Of a stretch of DNA of 64,000 nucleotides, positions 27,146 to 36,017 are shown piece after piece. Under the pieces are notes generated by a model. That model was not told the origin of the DNA. It did no database searches and was given only the letters and a program-made list of their open reading frames with translations. The translations under genes and the position numbers were made by a program. The stretch is taken from NCBI RefSeq assembly GCF_023715225.1, contig NZ_JAMBNS010000016.1, positions 1-64,000 on the forward strand. The letters are read 5' to 3'. This stretch comes from Robertmurraya korlensis. Its GTDB lineage: Bacteria; Bacillota; Bacilli; Bacillales; Cytobacillaceae. The first letter of the stretch is position 1. The number at the start of each line of letters is the position of its first letter.

Positions 27146-27189
27146 CAAAAAAACAAAAACACCTGATTCCTAATAAGGCAATCAAGTGC
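27146..27189 (-). terminator. Terminator between the two effector modules
   Basis: CACTTGATTGCC and GGAATCAGGTG pair on the minus strand, followed by TTTTTGTTTTTTT. It would end the transcript of the nuclease effector and its YezG immunity gene. Between it and 27455 no gene is seen. Confidence 0.75.
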
Positions 27190-27455
27190 TTTAAGTTCAC
27201 CTGTTTTTAAATAGCATAAATTTACAAGTATGACACCTTTTACATGTCGCGACAAGTGTTACGTTAAAACTTACGAGTTTGTACGAGTTCGTTAGTTTAA
27301 TATACATTCCATGTGTTTATATTCATCGCCATGAAAAATGTCATCTCGCCTAAACTCGTACTTCCTTTTCTATTCTATCATTGCACGTAGTACTCTATGA
27401 TGGTACAACCATCATGCAAATATAGCCATTTATTTTTTCCATCTTACTTGTTAAA

Positions 27456-27941
27456 TTAAATAGGATTATTCGGAAATTCACTATTATACTTATCAATTAA
27501 TGCTTTATAATTTTCATCAGTTGGAATCTCACCTAAATATTTATTTTTCCAAATAATCATTTGATCACTAAAACTATATTCTGTATCAAACCAATTTGTA
27601 TAATCATAATGTAACTTAAATTTCCCACTACTCTCTAGAGACATTGTAAAAGAATACCACATTTCCTGCTCATTATCTTTAAAAACCCTTCTTAGTTCCT
27701 TACTCAATTTATATAACACGTCTTCTTTTCTCTCAAATTCATCTTCATCAATTTGAAATTTGAAAGGAATTTCCAAACTATATTTATATTGCTTATTTTC
27801 AAGTGTATTATAAAAAAAGTAAGTTCCTCCTCCATCTTCTGATATTTGAGCATAAAAATAAAATTTATTCCAATCTTCTGGAATCATTTCATTAACTGTT
27901 TCAGCTATCTCTCTATATAATCTATTCATTTCCTTTTCCAT
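27456..27941 (-). CDS. YezG/DUF600 family immunity protein
   Basis: Cytosolic antitoxin for the nuclease effector immediately upstream. The 161-aa product shows DUF600 features: an N-terminal helix (LYREIAETVNEMIPEDW), then FYFYAQISEDGGGTYFFY, the W-Y-S-F-T-M strand and a C-terminal IIWKNKYLGEIPTDE segment. B. subtilis YezG and S. aureus EsaG, both DUF600, neutralise YeeF- and EssD-type nucleases, and the same pairing is seen here. The start is ATG at 27941 with AGGAGG at 6 bases; the TTG two codons earlier overlaps the ribosome binding site. It begins two bases after the effector stop. Confidence 0.85.
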   Translation of the reverse strand: MEKEMNRLYREIAETVNEMIPEDWNKFYFYAQISEDGGGTYFFYNTLENKQYKYSLEIPFKFQIDEDEFERKEDVLYKLSKELRRVFKDNEQEMWYSFTMSLESSGKFKLHYDYTNWFDTEYSFSDQMIIWKNKYLGEIPTDENYKALIDKYNSEFPNNPI

Positions 27942-27943
27942 AC

Positions 27944-29725
27944 TCAACCTCCTGCTCTATTCTCAATGATTTTCTTAAATATTCCTTTACCTTCAATTTC
28001 ATATACTACTCTATATGAATCTGGTCTTAATGAATTCCCAACAAAAACTGGCTTAATTTTTACAGATACTTTTTTCGGTGGAATCTCTTTCAGAGCGTTT
28101 GCCCACTCAGTCTCCATCTTGTACCATTCTCCACCAGAGCGATTAATGTGCCTATTCTGGGCAAGCAAATTATCAATATCTCCAGAGCCACGAAACTGAG
28201 TTCCTATCAAGTGTCCACCATCATCATCAATCAACCTATCTTCTCGACCTACTGCCACTTGCATTGCTGTATTTCTTTTTCCTTTTCCAAGTATTAATTC
28301 TTCTACGTTTACATCTACTATTCTACCAAGTTCATCAGTTGTATATTTATAATTTTCCTCAGTTATATAGCGTACATTCGGAGCTAGTTCTTTCCTTCCA
28401 TTCTTTCCTTTAATGATATGATTACCGAAATTTTCAGCGGTTATTTCGTTTATCTTACTATCATTACCCCTACCCTTAGAAACACCCTCCAAATTAATCC
28501 CATCAATCCGACTAAGTACATCCCTCATCTTATTCCCCACGGTATGGGAATTTTCTATAGGTTCTCGTACTCTTCCGATATCACCTACATCAGCCATAAC
28601 AAGACGGGTTTGTGGAAGTTGGAAGGTGTTTTTTGCCTTAGTTATGCCCGAATCTATTAAATCTCCTACCTCTATTATATCCCTTACAACCTTATTTTCC
28701 ACCACATTCGCGGCATCTTTCATGGCAGCATTGGCGCTTTTCAAGCGGGCCATCGTTTCTCGGCTGGCCGTCAGAACCAGGTTGTCGACCTGAGTCACGC
28801 CTTGCTTAACCCCTGCAAGAACACTAGTTGTTAGTTGCCCGACCTTGTCTCCCATTCTCACCAGACGAGCCGTGCTGCCAAACTTCGCAACAGCCCCTAC
28901 ACCTGGTATGATATCAAGCGGAGCTAGTAGGCCTCGGAACCAGCGTTCCCCCGTTCCAAGCTCACGACCAGAAACCCAATCCTTCCCTGAAACCGCTGAG
29001 CTCAATTCCATGGCTCCATAGGCGACCCCTAATGCGATTCCTGCAGGAGGGCATATGAGGGTGGCGCCAACTATAACGACCAACGCGCCAAGCTGCACCC
29101 AGAATTCTTTACTTTCCTGTTGGCTTCGAATCGATTCATACTCAAAGGCATGGGTATTGACTGCTGCCAGCTGATATTCCTTTTGTGAAAAGTCCTGGTC
29201 GGGGTTCAGTTCCTTCCAAGCTTCGTATTCCAACTGCATTTGCTTTCCATAGAAAGTATCACCGCTAAATATGTCATCCAGACTTACTTCCGTCTTTGGA
29301 ACGGTTAAAGCCTGCGCCGGACCATAGCCACCGTACACGTATTGTGTTTCGGTGGCTCCGATTCGGTTCTTGGTGGTATAGTTCGAGATGGATGCTTCCT
29401 GCATGGCGACCACAAATGCATCCATATCTTCATAAAAAGGTTGATCAATGGTTCGATCAACGATGTCTCCTACCTTCCCACTGAAGCGGTGCAATACCTG
29501 AAAGTCCTCATATAATGCCTGATACTTCCCCTTCAAACTGGTATGTCGAAAGGAGATCACTCCGTCACTGTCATATTTGGCGATATCGGACTCGGCGTCC
29601 TCTAAGTTATCACTCAAGTCTTTGAGCTCATCAATCATTCCTTTGCCCCAACGACCTAACCCTATTAAATCCCCGATTCCGTCCTTCATTCTTTGCCATT
29701 CAGACGGAATGTATTTTACATCCAT
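27944..29725 (-). CDS. Type VII secreted nuclease toxin (EssD/YeeF-like)
   Basis: Predicted antibacterial DNase effector of 593 aa. The first ~405 residues (targeting helices, hydrophobic segment about 215-245, pre-toxin motif GRELGTGERWFRGLLAPLD) are shared with the effector at 24655-26715. The C-terminal ~180 residues form an EssD-type DNA/RNA non-specific endonuclease: TAMQVAVGREDRLIDDD, then GGHLIGTQFRGSGDIDN with the likely catalytic histidine H505, and NLLAQNRHINRSGGEWYKME. The immunity gene of DUF600 type follows. The ATG has GGGGG 8 bases upstream and starts three bases after the small helical partner gene. Confidence 0.85.
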   Translation of the reverse strand: MDVKYIPSEWQRMKDGIGDLIGLGRWGKGMIDELKDLSDNLEDAESDIAKYDSDGVISFRHTSLKGKYQALYEDFQVLHRFSGKVGDIVDRTIDQPFYEDMDAFVVAMQEASISNYTTKNRIGATETQYVYGGYGPAQALTVPKTEVSLDDIFSGDTFYGKQMQLEYEAWKELNPDQDFSQKEYQLAAVNTHAFEYESIRSQQESKEFWVQLGALVVIVGATLICPPAGIALGVAYGAMELSSAVSGKDWVSGRELGTGERWFRGLLAPLDIIPGVGAVAKFGSTARLVRMGDKVGQLTTSVLAGVKQGVTQVDNLVLTASRETMARLKSANAAMKDAANVVENKVVRDIIEVGDLIDSGITKAKNTFQLPQTRLVMADVGDIGRVREPIENSHTVGNKMRDVLSRIDGINLEGVSKGRGNDSKINEITAENFGNHIIKGKNGRKELAPNVRYITEENYKYTTDELGRIVDVNVEELILGKGKRNTAMQVAVGREDRLIDDDGGHLIGTQFRGSGDIDNLLAQNRHINRSGGEWYKMETEWANALKEIPPKKVSVKIKPVFVGNSLRPDSYRVVYEIEGKGIFKKIIENRAGG

Positions 29726-29728
29726 GTG

Positions 29729-30064
29729 TTAGACCCCCAATTTAGCAATGATCTGTTCAGCAATGGCTGCATCTGCCTCCATCATGGTATTAAGAATATC
29801 AACGACTAATGTAGAAGCACGGGTGTAGTTATCATAGAGATCCATTACCTTTTGATTCGCTTCCGCGTAGACCTCCATCGTTTTTTTCGCTTTTCCTTCG
29901 GTGTAATAATTGAGATTCCCTAGCTTTTCAATATTTGGTGCTGCATTGGATTCCAACTCATTTAAAATCTTATCCAGATATTTAAAAATCGTTGTCATTT
30001 CATCTGGATTAATATTGATTAATTTGCTCGAACCGCCACCGCCACCTTCTACTGCTTTATGCAT
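29729..30064 (-). CDS. Small helical T7SS effector partner (DUF5344/Lap-like)
   Basis: Predicted helical hairpin protein of 111 aa, probably bound to the effector targeting domain for export. It opens with a polyglycine stretch (VEGGGGGSS), followed by long helices (DEMTTIFKYLDKILNELES, GKAKKTMEVYAEANQKVMDL). Size, charge and position directly before an effector fit YwqI/DUF5344 or the Lap proteins of streptococcal LXG systems; the family is inferred. The start is ATG at 30064 with GGAGGAG at 7 bases, overlapping the previous gene by 8 bases; the frame is open to 30103, but that longer form has no ribosome binding site. Confidence 0.65.
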   Translation of the reverse strand: MHKAVEGGGGGSSKLININPDEMTTIFKYLDKILNELESNAAPNIEKLGNLNYYTEGKAKKTMEVYAEANQKVMDLYDNYTRASTLVVDILNTMMEADAAIAEQIIAKLGV

Positions 30065-30767
30065 ACGACTTCTCCTCCTTGTAAGGGAAATCCATTTCAT
30101 CAAATAGAACCTTCAAGAACCAATATTGACTGGCGTGGTAATAGGTTTTATTCACCGTATCAACCATGATTAATTTCTCATCCTTTGTGAATACGAGCCA
30201 TTGCTGGTAGTAACGGGCATTAAACCTCTCTTTCGGTTCCTCGTTTGTATGAAAGATTTCGAGATTCATAAACATTTGCTCAGGCTCGAAGTTTTCCGTT
30301 TCTCTTCTCTCCTGATGAGATAATTCAACCTTTAAGAATGTCTTTTCTTCTTCCTTTGGTTCTCTAGACACCACAGGGAAGCTTTCTCTCAATACACGCA
30401 GCGCTGTCATCTTTGATAGAATCCGTAATTGATAGTGTTCCTGCTCTTCCATTTCAACTAACACGATGACCTCATCACGTTCCTTTTCAAGAAAAGCAAA
30501 CATAAGGTTATTCACACGAACATATTTTTCACTTTGATGGTAATGCTCCACAGCTTGAATGATTATTGCACCCGCGTTTGTAATTTTTCCGTCTGAGGAA
30601 AGTACATCTTTATCTATCAAACGTTGGTGCGCCTCTTTAAATACTTCCTCACCTTGAAATTGATACCTTTCCTTTTCGGGTAAGCCAAAGAGAACCTTTC
30701 CCCCAAATGCAGCTACTAAAAGATAAAGCTCGGGAGCTGTGAATACGTCTTTTGAAACTCTCATCAT
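30057..30767 (-). CDS. T7SS accessory protein, possible effector chaperone
   Basis: 236-aa soluble protein of no certain family. The N-terminal ~90 residues look like a winged-helix (FTAPELYLLVAAFGG, FKEAHQRLIDKDVLSSDGKITNAG), and the rest is mixed beta with a C-terminal WFLKVLFDEMDFP. It could be a DUF5081 or EspG/EsaE-type chaperone that escorts effectors to EssC; this is inferred from position between two WXG-like genes in a T7SS locus. The start overlaps the stop of the WXG gene (ATGA), indicating coupling. Confidence 0.5.
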   Translation of the reverse strand: MMRVSKDVFTAPELYLLVAAFGGKVLFGLPEKERYQFQGEEVFKEAHQRLIDKDVLSSDGKITNAGAIIIQAVEHYHQSEKYVRVNNLMFAFLEKERDEVIVLVEMEEQEHYQLRILSKMTALRVLRESFPVVSREPKEEEKTFLKVELSHQERRETENFEPEQMFMNLEIFHTNEEPKERFNARYYQQWLVFTKDEKLIMVDTVNKTYYHASQYWFLKVLFDEMDFPYKEEKSYA

Positions 30768-31063
30768 AAGTTCCTCACTTCTTTTACAGAGCCATCCTGT
30801 TCGAAATCATTGTAGTATCCCTCTAAGTTGTTCAATGCCTTGGTCTGTTTCTTAACCGCAGATTTCATATCGCGATGATATTGCTGAATAATCTCCATAT
30901 AACTTAAAAAGGAATCTCTTGCTTTTCCACTCCAAGAAGCAGATTGAACGTAGGAGATGAGCTGTTCACATTGGTCGTATGTTTTATCAATCGATCTCTC
31001 TAAAGCCTTAGCGGCCACCTTTGCTTCATTTACCTTATCTCCATAAATTTTCACGCTTCCCAT
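30764..31063 (-). CDS. WXG100-like small secreted protein
   Basis: 99 aa, two-helix hairpin with the WSG turn at residues 44-46 (SASWSGKARDSF), the WXG100 signature. Such proteins are dimeric T7SS substrates or effector partners. GGGGTG lies 7 bases before the ATG. It is separate from the main EsxA at 41675 and sits in the effector part of the locus, so it is probably an EsxB/EsxC-like partner. Confidence 0.75.
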   Translation of the reverse strand: MGSVKIYGDKVNEAKVAAKALERSIDKTYDQCEQLISYVQSASWSGKARDSFLSYMEIIQQYHRDMKSAVKKQTKALNNLEGYYNDFEQDGSVKEVRNL

Positions 31064-31069
31064 TATTCA

Positions 31070-31450
31070 TCACCCCTTCGCTTTTGCCCGCTCTCTTTCT
31101 TCTCTTTCTCTTCTTGCCTTTTCTTCGGCTTCACGTATGGCTAAGTTTTTATAATGAATATATCGCTCATATGCCTTATTTTTTGCTGAAACCAATGAGC
31201 TACGTTTGTCTTTATCCTGTTGAAAATAATCAAGTAATTCGCCATTTAACTTTTCACGACTTACTTCAAAGTCGTTGGAGGGAATTTTTGTATTTGATAG
31301 ATTAGGAACGGTGCCTACATACGACCTATGAGCTGAGTTCGCCTCAGAAACCTTTCGATCATGCTCTGAAAGGGCATCCCCTAGCTTTTGATACAATTTA
31401 TAATAGTCGTCTCTTTTTCTTTCTGTAGCTGTTTTGAGCCAGTTAAACAC
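31070..31450 (-). CDS. Small coiled-coil T7SS protein (DUF5082/YwqH-like)
   Basis: 126 aa, almost wholly helical, ending in a highly charged tail (EAEEKARREREERERAKAKG). Its position right after essC and before the WXG gene and effectors fits a DUF5082/YwqH-type partner protein; the family call is inferred. The start is a GTG at 31450 inside the end of essC, with AGAGGAAG 9 bases upstream, overlapping essC by 8 bases. Confidence 0.55.
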   Translation of the reverse strand: MFNWLKTATERKRDDYYKLYQKLGDALSEHDRKVSEANSAHRSYVGTVPNLSNTKIPSNDFEVSREKLNGELLDYFQQDKDKRSSLVSAKNKAYERYIHYKNLAIREAEEKARREREERERAKAKG

Positions 31451-34400
31451 CGATATTCACTTCCTCTCTTTTTTGAAAAGGTGCAGCTATTTTAATCTTT
31501 TCAGCTTTTCCATGCTTAATATAGTAAGCCTCATACGGGAGAAGATTTGGCTCTTTGTATGGTCGATTTAGAACCTCTAGGATATTCTGCTCCGTAATTC
31601 TACCTATTAAGACACCTGTCTTCTGTTTCTTAATAGCTGATGAGATATCATCGTACTGTCTCTCAATCGCCCCATGGACCGCCCCAGTGATGAAATAAAT
31701 ACCTACTCTTGGACCTGTTTCAATTAATTTTGTCATGGTAGATTGAGAAGTGAATGACAGTGAATCTATTAAAAATGAAGCATCCGTTAGTAAAATGACC
31801 ATTGGTCTAATTTCTTTTAGGAAGTCTCTAACCGTCGTTCGACCATCCGTGGCTAACTGAACCTGACGGAAGGCATCTTCCCTTGCTTCAAATAACTGCT
31901 GAATTCTTTCTGTGAAATCGTCCATCTCCGTTGATGTTCCTGCGTAGAGATTGACGTGATCCTTAAAGACTCTAAATCTAGAAGAAGCATTGTCCATTAA
32001 GCCCACATCAATACGCTCATTCATACAGATACTCGATACAAGGGTTAAAAAAGTTTGTTCGACAGAATCGAGTCGGTCACTCAGAATCAAGGTATGTTGA
32101 TCTTCAACCACACTAAGCTGAACTGGCTCCACATTTTCAAAATCAACAGCAAACGGGATTTCCCCTTCCTGTAGCATGTTTCTTGCCTCTTCTCTAGCCA
32201 TAAATTCAGTAAAATCAACGGTCTCCGGAACCATTGGGATTGGTAGAGGACAGCTGCCCTTCCACTCATTCCGCATGTCTTGACCAAGCTCCCGAATGTT
32301 TTGGATAACAGAAAGCGTTTCTTCTCCTAAAACAGGTAGAGCTGTCTGGAACAAAGTTGGTTGATCCAATTTAATAAGTCCGCGGCCCGGAATCTCATCG
32401 ATCGTTAAGTCTGTTCTTCCAACAATATTTCTAGGTTCTGAAGGATCAATCATAAATAAAGAAATTTGATGTTTAATATTAGATAGAAGTGCTGCCCTCA
32501 TGGCACTTTGCCTTCCTGCACTAATGACTAGATGAATTCCTACACTAACTCCTTCACGAGCAATTTGCGCAGCCAGCTTTTCAAACTCTTCACGATACAC
32601 CGCGTCCGTTATGGAATCAAATGTATCAATAATTAGTAGAAGCGCAGGAACTTCTCTTCCGCTTGCTTGCTCATACATTTGGATGGTTGCTACACCATAT
32701 TTACTTAATTTTTGCTTCCGTTCCTTCAGCTCATTTTGTAAACGTCGAAGTAGTTTTCCAATTTTTATTTCCTCATCTACCATAATCGTATCCGCCACGT
32801 GAGGCATTTCCCTCAGCGGAAGCAAACCATTCGTACCAAAATCAATTAAGTACATATGAACTCTCTCTGGACTGTGATTTCTTGCAATATCCAAAGCTAC
32901 ACTTTGTAGGAAGGTCGATTTTCCATAACCAGGACTTGAGAACACAGCCAAATGCCCATCCTTTGTCAAATCCAAGGTTAATGGCTTTTGAAGCTGCATC
33001 TCTGGAATATCTAAAAATCCTACCGTCACTTCCAACGTTTTTTTCTCCGTATACCAAGCTAACTTATAATCCACATCAACTAGTTCAGGGAGATAAATTC
33101 GTTCCTCTAGTGGCGGCAACCATGGTCTAGGGAGCTCCTCAATTTGGTTTTCCACTGCGTAAGACTGAATATAATCCACTACCGCATCCAGCTCAGTTGG
33201 ATATTTAGTAATCTCTTTTCTATTCGAAAGACCACTTAGGTCTTGGGAGATAATTTCATATTGTCCTAGATCATTGATTGCATACACAGTCGTATCCATT
33301 AAGTCCTGTTCATCTTTATCCGGAATATAGTCTGCACCACTCCAGGCACTTTGGAATAGCTCATAAATTTCATTGTTTCCTACCTGTAAGTAAGCTCGAC
33401 CCGGCAAAGTAATTTCCGCCGCATCGGGCGTTTTTAAGATTTCCGTTGAATCACTCGCGTTTTGTACCTTTAAAGCAAGTTTGAATTTTGAGTTGGACCA
33501 GATTTGGTCATCTACCACACCACTTGGCTTTTGCGTAGCTAAAATGAGATGAATTCCTAACGATCGACCGATTCGGGCGGTTGAAACGAGCTCTTTCATA
33601 AATTCTGGCTGCTCTGCTTTCAACTCAGCAAATTCATCTGATATTAAAAATAAATGAGGCATGGGTTCTTTCACCTCACCTAGTTTATAAAGCTTTTGAT
33701 ACTGGTTAATGTGGTTTACATCATATTCAGCAAACAAACGCTGACGCTTTTGTAGCTCTGCCTTAATGGAAGCAAGGGCACGCATTGATTGAGCACCATC
33801 TAAATTTGTTATGGTTCCCAACAAGTGAGGAAGATCCTTAAATAAATTGGCCATTCCACCACCTTTGTAGTCAATTAATAAGAATGCTACTTCATGAGGA
33901 TGGAAGTTAACCGCAAGCGAAATAATATATGATTGAATGATCTCCGATTTACCCGAACCGGTCGTCCCTGCAACAAGTCCATGTGGGCCATGCGCCTTCT
34001 CATGAAGATTGAGATAGACAATATCCTCTTTCCCACGTAGTCCTAAGGGAACTGCCAGGCTCTTGTATGTTTCATTCTTAGCCCAACGGTTCTGAATCCC
34101 TAGCTCCTGTACCTTCTCCACTCCATACATCTCTAGGAATGTCACACTTTCAGGAATCGAGTTTCGTAAATTTTGAAGATGATTAAGAGGGGCTAAGGCT
34201 CGTGACACATCTTCCTTGTTGAATCCTTCCGTAAAGTGATCAGGTCTGAATCGTCGATTAACTAACTCCCCTTCTTCAAGAAGGATATTTCCGTTAACTG
34301 AATCTCGGATATCAATTACTGTTTTTACATGCTCAGGTAAGGACTGCATAACATCCTGCACAAAGACAAGTGAAACACCTAGTTCACGAGGATCTTCATT

Positions 34401-35975
34401 AAAGTACTCCATCACCGAGTGATCAAGGATCATTTTTTCATCCGTAATTAAAACCACCATATGCGGAGTGAAATAGAGCTTCTCATTTTTATTTGATTTT
34501 TCATCAATTGTCTGTTTACGTTCTTTTAGGATTTGATATAGAGAGTTCAATACTTGATCCCTTGAGCGTTCGTGGTAGACAAATCCTCGAACGTTGATAT
34601 CTCTTAGGCTTGCGTGTGGCAGCCAACGCATCCAATCCCATTTGGTTTTTTCCTCTTCCGGGAAAATGGTAACAAACTGAATATCGTGATAGCTATGGAA
34701 CAAGGCCGTTTGCATCACCAACAATTGTAATTGTTCGAGCACAAGATGCCTTTGACCAATATAACCAACTGGCCCTTTCATTAAGGAGGTGGTCACAGGG
34801 ACATCATCCAAAGTTAAGTATTGAGTTCTAAGTTGCTTTGCTTCATCAACCAGTTGATCTTTATCTAAAGTAAATTCTTCTACACTAAATTCGATATCGA
34901 AACTTGAATCGATTCTCCCTAACCCGACACGATAAGTAAGAAAATCATGATGAAACATCGTTTTCTCATAAATACGTGAATCCACTCTTTTTGCCATCTT
35001 CCGAATTTCTCCTACGTTCGGAAAATGGTAATGTAATGCGTGCCTTTGCTCCTCACTCGCTTTATACAGCTCATGAGATTTTTCTTTTAAATATTGCTTA
35101 TAGCTACTTTCCCTCTCCCTTAGATCCAATCGGTACTGCTTAGCGCTTTTCACATAAGAAGTGATAGAAAAGATAACTGTAGTAACCGTCATCGCTAGCA
35201 TAGCAATTATATAAAAACCACTTGGGCTAAAAATCGACACAGCCACCATAGCCCCAATCATGACAAGTGGAGGCACAATAATACGGGCTAGCTGTTCACT
35301 TGGTTTTGCTGGCTTATTGGAGGGCTTTGCTATTCTTCTTTTATCCTCTGGCTCTCGGTAAATAATCCGTGGTGACCGATGAAAGTCAGGATAATCATGA
35401 TCATATTTATGATCAGCCCCAAATAATTCAACTAATTTGGTTTCTTTGATCCCTTTTCCCCCAAGAATGCGAAGATTATCTACTCCCACTTTCACCGTTA
35501 TCCCTGCAAAAAACAGTTCATCACCTGGCTCTAATGCCACTTTATCATGTACCAGAATGAAATTTTGGTACACGTCTCCTTGATATACTTCTAGACGAAA
35601 AATCTCGCCAAGCTGATCTCGAATAAATGCCAAGGATACACCGTGATTCACTAGAGTAACCTCATCGTACTCGTTCGATCCTATAGTGATACTACGACTC
35701 TCGCTAGTATCGTATCGTTTCCACTCTTGTTGCTCTACCAAATAGATTGTTACTTCTTCATCTTTTATTTCTAGGCTGTCATGAACAGAAAGCATCTGTT
35801 CACGAATTCTGCACGCCTGACCATCCCAATGGATATCAAATGAAGTGTTTAATTCTTGAAATGTAATGGTGTTTGACCATTCTTTGCCAACGGTTATGAT
35901 CTTTGGTTCATTTATGTTTAAATGGCATTTGTGCAATACACTTTTATGGCTAAGCAGCAATAATCTCTGTGCCAT
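31443..35975 (-). CDS. essC: Type VIIb secretion ATPase EssC (YukB)
   Basis: Motor and central channel component of the T7SS, membrane-bound. 1510 aa: two forkhead-associated domains in residues 1-190, two membrane helices about 225-275 (IVPPLVMIGAMVAVSIF, YIIAMLAMTVTTVIF), then FtsK/SpoIIIE ATPase domains. Walker A of D1 is GTTGSGKSE near residue 670 with Walker B AFLLIDYKGGGM. D2 has SSPGYGKST near 1013 with ALLLIIDTFD. A third domain near 1340 has a degenerate P-loop (LSDRLDSVEQ), as in other EssC proteins. It follows essB in Staphylococcus-type order; the DUF5082-like gene overlaps its end. Confidence 0.95.
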   Translation of the reverse strand: MAQRLLLLSHKSVLHKCHLNINEPKIITVGKEWSNTITFQELNTSFDIHWDGQACRIREQMLSVHDSLEIKDEEVTIYLVEQQEWKRYDTSESRSITIGSNEYDEVTLVNHGVSLAFIRDQLGEIFRLEVYQGDVYQNFILVHDKVALEPGDELFFAGITVKVGVDNLRILGGKGIKETKLVELFGADHKYDHDYPDFHRSPRIIYREPEDKRRIAKPSNKPAKPSEQLARIIVPPLVMIGAMVAVSIFSPSGFYIIAMLAMTVTTVIFSITSYVKSAKQYRLDLRERESSYKQYLKEKSHELYKASEEQRHALHYHFPNVGEIRKMAKRVDSRIYEKTMFHHDFLTYRVGLGRIDSSFDIEFSVEEFTLDKDQLVDEAKQLRTQYLTLDDVPVTTSLMKGPVGYIGQRHLVLEQLQLLVMQTALFHSYHDIQFVTIFPEEEKTKWDWMRWLPHASLRDINVRGFVYHERSRDQVLNSLYQILKERKQTIDEKSNKNEKLYFTPHMVVLITDEKMILDHSVMEYFNEDPRELGVSLVFVQDVMQSLPEHVKTVIDIRDSVNGNILLEEGELVNRRFRPDHFTEGFNKEDVSRALAPLNHLQNLRNSIPESVTFLEMYGVEKVQELGIQNRWAKNETYKSLAVPLGLRGKEDIVYLNLHEKAHGPHGLVAGTTGSGKSEIIQSYIISLAVNFHPHEVAFLLIDYKGGGMANLFKDLPHLLGTITNLDGAQSMRALASIKAELQKRQRLFAEYDVNHINQYQKLYKLGEVKEPMPHLFLISDEFAELKAEQPEFMKELVSTARIGRSLGIHLILATQKPSGVVDDQIWSNSKFKLALKVQNASDSTEILKTPDAAEITLPGRAYLQVGNNEIYELFQSAWSGADYIPDKDEQDLMDTTVYAINDLGQYEIISQDLSGLSNRKEITKYPTELDAVVDYIQSYAVENQIEELPRPWLPPLEERIYLPELVDVDYKLAWYTEKKTLEVTVGFLDIPEMQLQKPLTLDLTKDGHLAVFSSPGYGKSTFLQSVALDIARNHSPERVHMYLIDFGTNGLLPLREMPHVADTIMVDEEIKIGKLLRRLQNELKERKQKLSKYGVATIQMYEQASGREVPALLLIIDTFDSITDAVYREEFEKLAAQIAREGVSVGIHLVISAGRQSAMRAALLSNIKHQISLFMIDPSEPRNIVGRTDLTIDEIPGRGLIKLDQPTLFQTALPVLGEETLSVIQNIRELGQDMRNEWKGSCPLPIPMVPETVDFTEFMAREEARNMLQEGEIPFAVDFENVEPVQLSVVEDQHTLILSDRLDSVEQTFLTLVSSICMNERIDVGLMDNASSRFRVFKDHVNLYAGTSTEMDDFTERIQQLFEAREDAFRQVQLATDGRTTVRDFLKEIRPMVILLTDASFLIDSLSFTSQSTMTKLIETGPRVGIYFITGAVHGAIERQYDDISSAIKKQKTGVLIGRITEQNILEVLNRPYKEPNLLPYEAYYIKHGKAEKIKIAAPFQKREEVNIGV

Positions 35976-36017
35976 CTATCTCTCCCTCTCTACACACAAG
36001 TAAACATCATGCGCCTT

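Noticed and set aside
27233-27260. Short shared string ACACTTGTCGCG/CGCGACAAGTGT between 27250 and the esxA-esaA hairpin at 41605
   Set aside because: Only about 12 bases agree, with no extension on either side; chance is sufficient.
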